DNA from: Pullibacteroides sp964436335
Lineage (GTDB): Bacteria > Bacteroidota > Bacteroidia > Bacteroidales > P3
Length of the DNA: 5,744 nt
Direction: 5' to 3'
NCBI GenBank assembly: GCA_964436335.1
Contig: CAYTCD010000095.1
Location: forward strand, 1-5,744
Below, one piece after another: positions 1 to 4,374 of the stretch; positions within the stretch are counted from its first letter, which is position 1; every line of letters starts with the position of its first letter. A program made the position numbers and the translations under genes. The notes below the pieces were generated by a model. It saw nothing but the letters and a program-made list of their open reading frames with translations. It did not search any database and was not told the DNA's origin.

Positions 1-182
1 TTGAGCGAGGAGTTATTGATGTCGTAGATGTCTTGCGCCGAGAGTTTCAATCCCAACTTGTGCATCTGTTCGATGTTCAGTTTCTGAACCAGAAACGGAA
101 GCCACATTCCCTCATCGGCAACCGCCTTGAAAGGCATCAGCACGCAGAAAGCCGCGCACAGCGATAAAATCGTTCTTTTCAT
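1..182 (-). CDS. S46-family dipeptidyl-peptidase (DPP7/DPP11-like), N-terminal 60 codons only
   Basis: S46 peptidases are chymotrypsin-fold serine exopeptidases of the Bacteroidota periplasm or surface. They release dipeptides from the N-terminus of oligopeptides and help amino-acid feeding. The ATG at 180-182 opens a frame that stays open to the window edge. Residues 1-22 form a signal peptide: MKR, a hydrophobic stretch, then an AVA cleavage site before D23. The mature start ADEGMWLP, followed by KLN, a GLKLSAQDIY segment and INNSSL, matches the conserved beginning of DPP7/DPP11 proteins. The catalytic His/Asp/Ser and the S1-site residue that separates DPP7 from DPP11 lie outside the window, so specificity is unknown. 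Only 21 bp separate it from the stop of the guanylyltransferase upstream, and I see no good promoter in the gap, so co-transcription is likely. No Shine-Dalgarno is seen; the leader is AT-rich. The family call is confident; the subtype is not determinable here. Confidence 0.88.
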   Translation of the reverse strand, partial: MKRTILSLCAAFCVLMPFKAVADEGMWLPFLVQKLNIEQMHKLGLKLSAQDIYDINNSSL

Positions 183-203
183 TGTATTTAAGTATGTCTG
201 TTT

Positions 204-1292
204 TTAAATGTATTTCTCTCCTTTTTTGGAAGCGATGTCGGCCACAATCTGCCGCAACATCTGTTCTTCGCTGCGGCGGCAAATCAACAGGCTGTTGTTG
301 TTTTCCACCACGATGCAGTCTTCCAGCCCCTGCAATACCACCAACTTGTCTTTGGGCACGTTCACAATGCAGCCCTTGGTATCGTAGGTAAGCACATTCT
401 TGCCCTCGATGGCGTTCATGTACTTGTCTTTGGGGCGCAGGCCATAAAGCGAATCCCAGGTACCCACATCGCTCCAGCCGAAATCGCAGCCCAGCACATA
501 CACGTTGCGGGCCTTTTCCATCACGCCGTAGTCGATGGAAATGCTTTTGCAGACCAGATACACCTTTTCGATATATTCGGCTTCTTCGGGCGTGTCGTAT
601 TTGGTGATGCCGCTGGCAAAGAGCTCGTCCACTTCGGGCAGGTATTCCTTGAAAGCCTTCATCGAACTCTTGAGCGACCAAATGAAAAGACCGGCATTCC
701 ACAGGAATTCACCGCTTTCCACAAAAGTACGCGCCATTTCCAATTCGGGTTTTTCGGTAAAGAGCTTTACCTTCTTGATATCCTCGCAACCCTCTATCGA
801 TTCGCTGCCGAACTGTATGTAGCCGTAGCCCGTATTGGGATACGAGGGCTTGATGCCCAAAGTGATGAGGCAATCGTGGCGGGATGCCGCTAAGGCCGCC
901 GTCTGGATGGCTTGGCTGAAAACGTCTTCCTTGAGCACCACATGGTCGGCGGGAGCCACCACTATCGTGGCGTCGGGATTGATGGCGTTTATCTTGTAGT
1001 TGGCGTAGGCGATGCAGGGGGCGGTATTCTTGCGGTGCGGCTCGCAAAGCACCCGGCTCGGCAGCATTTCGGGAAGCTGCTGCAACACCAGCTCGCGGTA
1101 TGCCTTGCCCGTCACCACAAAGATGTTTTCGGGCGGACAGAAATTCCTGAAACGGGCATAGGTCTGCTGAAGCATCGTCTGCCCCGTGCCCACGATGTCT
1201 ATGAACTGTTTGGGGCATGCGCTCGTGCTCATGGGCCAAAAGCGCGTTCCCACGCCGCCGGCCATAATCACTACGTAATAGTCTTTATTCAT
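204..1292 (-). CDS. manC: Mannose-1-phosphate guanylyltransferase (GDP-mannose pyrophosphorylase)
   Basis: This cytoplasmic enzyme joins GTP and mannose-1-phosphate to give GDP-mannose and pyrophosphate. GDP-mannose is the precursor of GDP-fucose and of mannosylated capsule, O-antigen and glycoprotein glycans. The 362-aa protein has the nucleotidyltransferase signature AGGVGTRFWPMS (residues 11-22) and PKQF (27-30), then NTAP (89-92), the metal-site segment VVAPADHVV (111-119), GYGYIQ (155-160), FTEKP (178-182), WNAGLFIW (198-205), SIDYGVMEK (252-260) and GCDFGWSDVGTWDSL (268-282). All are expected for the family. At this length it is the short, monofunctional form and lacks the C-terminal cupin mannose-6-phosphate isomerase domain of ~470-aa ManC/AlgA proteins. 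The ATG at 1290-1292 sits 10 residues before the GG motif, as usual. It has its own consensus promoter at 1375-1406 and a long structured leader. The S46 peptidase gene follows after 21 bp. The symbol follows common usage for the activity. Confidence 0.95.
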   Translation of the reverse strand: MNKDYYVVIMAGGVGTRFWPMSTSACPKQFIDIVGTGQTMLQQTYARFRNFCPPENIFVVTGKAYRELVLQQLPEMLPSRVLCEPHRKNTAPCIAYANYKINAINPDATIVVAPADHVVLKEDVFSQAIQTAALAASRHDCLITLGIKPSYPNTGYGYIQFGSESIEGCEDIKKVKLFTEKPELEMARTFVESGEFLWNAGLFIWSLKSSMKAFKEYLPEVDELFASGITKYDTPEEAEYIEKVYLVCKSISIDYGVMEKARNVYVLGCDFGWSDVGTWDSLYGLRPKDKYMNAIEGKNVLTYDTKGCIVNVPKDKLVVLQGLEDCIVVENNNSLLICRRSEEQMLRQIVADIASKKGEKYI

Positions 1293-1319
1293 CGCTGTAG
1301 GTTATGCAACGTTAAAACG

Positions 1320-1362
1320 GAGATAGTGCAAACATGGGTTCGCACCCGGTCTGCACTATCTC
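1320..1362 (-). promoter_or_regulatory. Two-tier stem-loop in the guanylyltransferase mRNA leader
   Basis: A perfect 11-bp inverted repeat, GAGATAGTGCA (1320-1330) with its complement at 1352-1362, encloses 21 nt. Those 21 nt hold a second small stem, GGGT (1336-1339) with ACCC (1344-1347), around a TCGC loop. Given the promoter at 1375-1406, the structure would begin about 10 nt into the transcript and end 27 nt before the ATG. On the minus strand it is followed by CGTTTTAACG, which is not a convincing U-tract. A leader element (stability, attenuation or a protein-binding site) therefore fits better than a terminator. The structure is seen in the sequence; any function is inferred. Confidence 0.6.
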
Positions 1363-1374
1363 GAATATGCGGAA

Positions 1375-1406
1375 CAAATGTACAAAAAATCAACTGCAAA
1401 GACAAC
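1375..1406 (-). promoter_or_regulatory. Bacteroidota-type promoter for the guanylyltransferase operon
   Basis: Read on the minus strand, 1382-1375 is TACATTTG, a full match to the Bacteroidota -7 consensus TAnnTTTG. GTTG at 1406-1403 lies 20 bp upstream (counted from its TTG) and fits the -33 element, one base short of TTTG. The predicted start is near 1371, giving a leader of about 79 nt that contains the 1320-1362 hairpin. The -33 element falls inside the proposed terminator stem of the upstream ATPase gene, so the two signals are packed together. Confidence 0.65.
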
Positions 1407-1429
1407 TGCAAGCTTGATTGCAGGTTGTC
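1385..1429 (-). terminator. Likely intrinsic terminator after the ATPase gene 2753-1584, with two alternative stems
   Basis: On the minus strand GACAACCTGCAA (1429-1418) can pair with 1411-1401 (TTGCAGTTGTC): an 11-bp stem with one bulged base and a six-base loop. The 9-mer CAACTGCAA is repeated at 1391-1399 and 1403-1411. The upstream arm can therefore also pair with the distal copy, and that stem is followed directly by ATTTTTTG (1390-1383), a good U-tract. It lies about 155 nt after the ATPase stop and just before the guanylyltransferase promoter, the expected place for a terminator. Confidence 0.55.
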
Positions 1430-1493
1430 CCGCGATTTGCATCGGAATAAGCCAATCTTGTTTTCGAAACAACTCGAATATAGTAAAGCATAA

Positions 1494-1528
1494 TTTATTT
1501 TATAGCGTATTTTAGCGCTTAAAATAAA
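1494..1528. repeat. AT-rich imperfect hairpin downstream of ATPase gene
   Basis: TTTATTTTA (1494-1502) is the exact complement of TAAAATAAA (1520-1528). The stem continues inward with AGCG (1504-1507) against CGCT (1516-1519) after a single bulged T, leaving an eight-base loop. It starts about 55 nt after the ATPase stop codon on the minus strand. It is mostly A/T and is followed by mixed sequence, so as a terminator it would be weak. An mRNA 3'-end structure is possible. Apart from this hairpin, the terminator, promoter and leader hairpin, I see nothing in the spacer 1293-1583. Confidence 0.4.
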
Positions 1529-1583
1529 GTTTACGATACTTACGGATAAATCTGGTTGGATGAGATGCCGTTTACAAAAGTAT

Positions 1584-2753
1584 CTACCGCAACACCTTCC
1601 CGAAATTAGCGTAATTCAACAACTGTATCGCACTTTCGCTATTTTCGAGCGAACCGGCATAGACTACTGCACGACCCACCACCGGCTCTTTCACCCACTG
1701 GTCCATTTTTCTCAACGACTTTTCAAAATCCGTATGATAAGTCATTGACGACTTAATCTCCACCCCATAGAGCCCCGTGCCCTTTTGCAACAACAAGTCT
1801 ATTTCATTCTGATTCGAATCCCGATAAAAATAGAGATTACTATCCTTGCCGTGATTATAACGGTATTTCAAGGCTTCCATTACAATAAAGTTTTCGAACA
1901 GCGCGCCCCGCATTTTATCACGTGCGAGTTGCGACGCCGACTCTATACCTAATAAATGACAAGCCAAACCCGTATCGGTAAAATAGAGTTTAGGAGATTT
2001 AGTCAACCTCTTGCGCGTGTTTGCGAAATAGGGAGGCAACAGGTTCACAATGTACGAAGCCTGCAACACCGACAACCAAGCCGTTATCGTGCGTGAACTG
2101 ACACCGACCTCATTGGCCAATTCTGAGACATTGAAAATGGAACCGATACGACCGGCACAAAGTTTCAGAAAAGTATGGAACTGCATCATATCTTTTATCT
2201 GCAACAAATCCCGCACATCTTTATCAAGGTACGTGCGCAGATAGGCTGGATAAAGCAAATCCGCCCGGTTCCGTCCGCTCCATATTGCAGGATAGAAGCC
2301 GTCGAACAACAATTCATCCAAAGACTTGCTTTCAGCATCCTCACGTATTTCGGCATAGGACATGGGTATCAGTTCAAAAATCGCCGTACGACCTGCCAAC
2401 GACTGCGTCACCTTTTTCAAGATAGCGAACTGTGAACTACCTGACAGTATGAACCGCCTATCGGGTTCGTCATCCACAATCCCTTGTATGTAAGACAACA
2501 AATCGGGAACGTTATGCACCTCGTCAAGTATCATTCCGTTCTTATGCTGCGTCAGAAATGCAACAGGGTCTTTCTCGGCAAAACTTCGCACCTCGAGATT
2601 TTCCAACGAATAGTAGGGCAAATGCGAAAACAGATGCCGAATCAATGTGGTCTTGCCGGACTGTCGCGGTCCCGTAACTGTGATAACAGGGAAATAGCGC
2701 GCAGCCTCTTCTATCGCGCCAGCCATCTCCCTCTGAATATACTTACGCTCCAT
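1584..2753 (-). CDS. AAA_14/DUF4143-type P-loop ATPase with nuclease-like C-terminus
   Basis: A 389-aa cytoplasmic ATPase of a large, poorly characterised family. The N-terminal AAA domain has Walker A GPRQSGKTT (28-36), Walker B MILDEV (74-79, D77/E78) and a sensor-like strand ILSGSS (102-107). The DUF4143 half holds a winged-helix-like segment around 207-235 (NVSELANEVGVSSRTITAWL) and a PD-(D/E)XK-like end: E287 (FEN), NEIDLLL with D319, then VEIKSS with E332 and K334, so the D...ExK set looks intact. ATP binding and hydrolysis are well supported; the partner and biological role are not known, and nuclease activity is inference. The ATG at 2751-2753 gives the usual short lead (about 27 residues) into Walker A. 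It is followed by a probable terminator and preceded by a 13-bp dyad with a -7 box. GC is lower than in the flanking metabolic genes (26/60 in block 1861-1920), consistent with acquisition. It is a distant paralogue of the upstream ATPase, not a recent duplicate. Confidence 0.9.
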   Translation of the reverse strand: MERKYIQREMAGAIEEAARYFPVITVTGPRQSGKTTLIRHLFSHLPYYSLENLEVRSFAEKDPVAFLTQHKNGMILDEVHNVPDLLSYIQGIVDDEPDRRFILSGSSQFAILKKVTQSLAGRTAIFELIPMSYAEIREDAESKSLDELLFDGFYPAIWSGRNRADLLYPAYLRTYLDKDVRDLLQIKDMMQFHTFLKLCAGRIGSIFNVSELANEVGVSSRTITAWLSVLQASYIVNLLPPYFANTRKRLTKSPKLYFTDTGLACHLLGIESASQLARDKMRGALFENFIVMEALKYRYNHGKDSNLYFYRDSNQNEIDLLLQKGTGLYGVEIKSSMTYHTDFEKSLRKMDQWVKEPVVGRAVVYAGSLENSESAIQLLNYANFGKVLR

Positions 2754-2757
2754 AATG

Positions 2758-2799
2758 TTTTATGTAATTTGTGAAGTGCAAGTACAAAATTACATAAAA
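2758..2799. promoter_or_regulatory. Perfect 13-bp dyad over the ATPase (2753-1584) promoter and start
   Basis: TTTTATGTAATTT (2758-2770) is exactly mirrored by AAATTACATAAAA (2787-2799), with 16 nt between. The dyad ends 4 nt before the ATG. Its distal arm contains most of the predicted -7 box. If transcription starts near 2781, the RNA carries only one arm, so this would act as a DNA operator rather than an RNA hairpin. The gene product has a winged-helix-like segment, so autoregulation is conceivable but untested. Confidence 0.55.
2785..2792 (-). promoter_or_regulatory. Candidate -7 promoter box for ATPase gene 2753-1584
   Basis: On the minus strand 2792-2785 reads TAATTTTG, matching TAnnTTTG. 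No TTTG or TTG is present at the right distance upstream (about 2809-2820), so the -33 element is missing. The predicted leader would be about 28 nt. It could be a weak or activator-dependent promoter, or a chance match in AT-rich DNA. Confidence 0.4.
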
Positions 2800-2821
2800 T
2801 TATTGAGGTTTCTTAGGCTTT

Positions 2822-2905
2822 AACCGGCCAATCCTAATAGCCCAAGGTCTTCAACATCGCCTTGTGGATCTGTTTCTTGGCAGTAACACTGCAAGACGAA
2901 TAACC
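2822..2905 (-). pseudogene. Degenerate duplicate of the decarboxylase 3' end
   Basis: On the minus strand 2881-2834 encodes AKKQIHKAMLKTLGY and a TAG stop. The intact decarboxylase ends AKEQSYKSMLKILGY: 10 of 15 residues identical, in the same place relative to the stop. At the base level 2822-2881 against 4363-4422 gives 46/60 identities with no gap by hand count, and the match runs 12 bp past the stop through the AACCGGC element of the terminator. Further upstream the frame reads GYSS (2905-2894), alignable with GYTT of the intact gene if one codon is gapped; beyond that similarity fades and stops appear. There is no start and no room for a functional domain, so this is a remnant, not a gene. 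The rest of the spacer 2906-3036 holds no gene; it contains only weak further echoes (IIDKD in one frame at 3000-2986; a shared 10-mer at 2954-2963). Confidence 0.75.
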
Positions 2906-3036
2906 TCTTCTCTTGAATATGCCGTCAACACTTTTTATAACTCACATCAGGAAATCCCTCAAATAACCGTCCTTTTCCTATGGGAATCCTTATCAATAAT
3001 CAGTTGTATCGATGTTGCATATCTTTTCTTTATATT

Positions 3037-4290
3037 TTACCCCAGCAGACTGTCGTCGTTCATCAGAAAGTCATAGACATTCATAATCATGATGCCGTCG
3101 TCGTTCTGATAGGTCGGTGTAGGCGTTCCCACAATCACGAACTTGCGGAAACCATCATTGATTTTCTTGAGGGATTTGAACTCCTGCTCCATCTTATCCG
3201 ATGAAGGCAAGGCATAGGCTGACTGAATATAATACCGCCTGTACCCTTGGTTGCAGACAAAATCAACTTCCAAAGCCGTCCGCTTGCGCTTGCCATCGAC
3301 CTGCGTCTCCACAACCACCTGCCCCACATCCACCGAAAATCCACGCAAACGCAATTCATTGTATATCATATTCTCCAACAGATGCGTAAACTCCGTCTGA
3401 CGGAACCCTATCCGTGCATTGCGCAAGCCCAGGTCTTCAAAATAATATTTGGACGGCGTGTCGATATACTTTTTCCCCTTGATGTCGTAGCGGACGGATT
3501 TCTCTATCAAAAAAGCATCCTGCAATAAATCCAAATAGGTTTTTATGGTATGCGCCGACAATTCTCTATGCTTAACCGACTTAAAAGCATTTTCCAACTT
3601 GATTGGATTGGTCAGACCGCCTATATTGGAAGCCAACAAACTGATCAGTTCCTCCAAATCGTCATCTTCCCGTATGTCATAACGCTCCTTGATATCTTTC
3701 AGGTAGGTGTGAACGAACAAGCCTTTCAAGTAATCGACTTTCTTAACAGCGTTATCGGTCAATACCACCTGCGGCATACCGCCGTAGGTCATGTATTCCA
3801 ACAGCAACTGCTCTTGCATTCCCTCTCGAACCGAACAAAATTCCTTGAACGATAAAGGACGTATCCGTATTTCATCACCCCGACCGCGAAACTCCGTAAT
3901 GATATCCTTAGACAAGAACTTGGCGTTACTGCCAGTCACATAGACATCCGCATTATCAACCTTCAGAAAGCTGTTCAACACATCTTCAAACTCCGCCACC
4001 AACTGAACTTCATCCAACAGGATATAATATCGTTCCTTGTCTTTCATCAAGTTGCGGATATGGTGCAACAACGCATCCGGATCGCGCAACGATTTATTCA
4101 AACGGTCTTCCAAATCTATGGTCAAAATATGGTCTTCCCGAACCCCATCTTCCAACAGATGCTTATAGAACAGCTTGAACAACAAATAGGATTTCCCCGA
4201 CCTCCGAAGTCCGGTTATCACCTTAATCATGCCATTATGCTTACTGGCAATGATTTTATTCAAATGAATATCTCTCTGTATTTCAGACAT
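3037..4290 (-). CDS. AAA_14/DUF4143-type P-loop ATPase, second subfamily
   Basis: A 417-aa cytoplasmic ATPase. The AAA domain has Walker A TGLRRSGKS (26-34), Walker B YYILLDEVQ (88-96, D93/E94) and sensor-like VYVTGSN (116-122). GLRRSGKS in place of GPRQSGKT sets it apart from the other ATPase in the window. The C-terminal half contains a winged-helix-like region around 225-265 and a PD-(D/E)XK-like end: E306 (LLEN), EVDFVC with E341/D343, then YYIQSAYAL (353-361). The usual ExK is thus replaced by Q355-S-A, which argues against a standard metal-dependent nuclease site, although IQxA is, to my knowledge, common in this subfamily. The role is unknown. The ATG at 4288-4290 is preceded by an A-rich leader including eight consecutive A, typical of Bacteroidota translation starts. 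It has its own consensus promoter (4341-4372) inside the decarboxylase terminator region, and the gene is bounded by two copies of the decarboxylase 3' end. GC is low (26/60 in block 4021-4080). Confidence 0.9.
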   Translation of the reverse strand: MSEIQRDIHLNKIIASKHNGMIKVITGLRRSGKSYLLFKLFYKHLLEDGVREDHILTIDLEDRLNKSLRDPDALLHHIRNLMKDKERYYILLDEVQLVAEFEDVLNSFLKVDNADVYVTGSNAKFLSKDIITEFRGRGDEIRIRPLSFKEFCSVREGMQEQLLLEYMTYGGMPQVVLTDNAVKKVDYLKGLFVHTYLKDIKERYDIREDDDLEELISLLASNIGGLTNPIKLENAFKSVKHRELSAHTIKTYLDLLQDAFLIEKSVRYDIKGKKYIDTPSKYYFEDLGLRNARIGFRQTEFTHLLENMIYNELRLRGFSVDVGQVVVETQVDGKRKRTALEVDFVCNQGYRRYYIQSAYALPSSDKMEQEFKSLKKINDGFRKFVIVGTPTPTYQNDDGIMIMNVYDFLMNDDSLLG

Positions 4291-4315
4291 AAACCTATTT
4301 TGTATTTCTTTTTTT

Positions 4316-4329
4316 TGTGTAGTTACACA
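4316..4329. promoter_or_regulatory. Short dyad in the leader of ATPase gene 4290-3037
   Basis: TGTGTA (4316-4321) and TACACA (4324-4329) form perfect 6-bp arms around GT. The dyad lies 26-39 bp upstream of the ATG, just downstream of the predicted transcription start, where a repressor could bind. The 2-nt centre is too short for an RNA hairpin loop at full pairing. The symmetry is seen; a regulatory role is only a guess. Confidence 0.3.
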
Positions 4330-4337
4330 CTTTTAGG

Positions 4338-4367
4338 AAACAAAAATACGGTTTATCCCTCAAACCG
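4338..4367 (-). terminator. Intrinsic terminator of the decarboxylase gene
   Basis: On the minus strand CGGTTT (4367-4362) pairs with AAACCG (4354-4349) around a 7-nt loop. TATTTTTGTTT follows directly, giving a U-rich tail. It begins 7 nt after the TAA stop. The stem is short (6 bp), so read-through into the downstream ATPase gene is possible. The hairpin sits exactly in the spacer of the ATPase promoter, and the tail doubles as its -7 box. Confidence 0.6.
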
Positions 4368-4372
4368 GCAAA
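4341..4372 (-). promoter_or_regulatory. Bacteroidota-type promoter for ATPase gene 4290-3037
   Basis: On the minus strand TTTG (4372-4369) and TATTTTTG (4348-4341) are separated by exactly 20 bp, matching both elements of the TTTG / TAnnTTTG consensus. The predicted start is near 4337, giving a leader of about 47 nt. The -33 box starts 2 bp after the decarboxylase stop codon. The match is full, but the -7 box coincides with a terminator U-tract, so either role may explain it. Confidence 0.6.
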
Positions 4373-4374
4373 CT

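Noticed and set aside
205..212. TACATTTA on the minus strand as a private promoter for the S46 peptidase gene
   Set aside because: The last base of the -7 consensus is wrong and no TTTG/TTG lies about 20 bp upstream. Co-transcription with the guanylyltransferase is simpler.
1331..1351. GGGTTCGCACCC resembling a tRNA T-arm
   Set aside because: The loop is only 4 nt with a 4-bp stem, and there is no acceptor, D or anticodon arm around it. It is the inner part of the 1320-1362 stem-loop.
912..1493. Plus-strand open frame of 193 codons opposite the guanylyltransferase gene
   Set aside because: It is the antisense shadow of a clear gene with high third-position GC, and its last part runs through a spacer full of hairpins. 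No recognisable domain.
2906..3036. Terminator for ATPase gene 4290-3037 (small TTCC/GGAA hairpin near 2975-2987)
   Set aside because: The stem is only 4 bp and no U-tract follows on the minus strand, so termination here is not supported.
2864..3076. Plus-strand 70-codon open frame with hydrophobic stretches across the spacer
   Set aside because: It runs antisense through the decarboxylase remnant and into the 3' end of the ATPase gene, matches no family I know, and its hydrophobicity comes from T-rich DNA.
4309..4316. Run of eight A (minus strand) before ATPase gene 4290-3037 as a phase-variable tract
   Set aside because: It is in the untranslated leader, so slippage would not shift the frame. 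A-rich leaders are normal translation signals in Bacteroidota.
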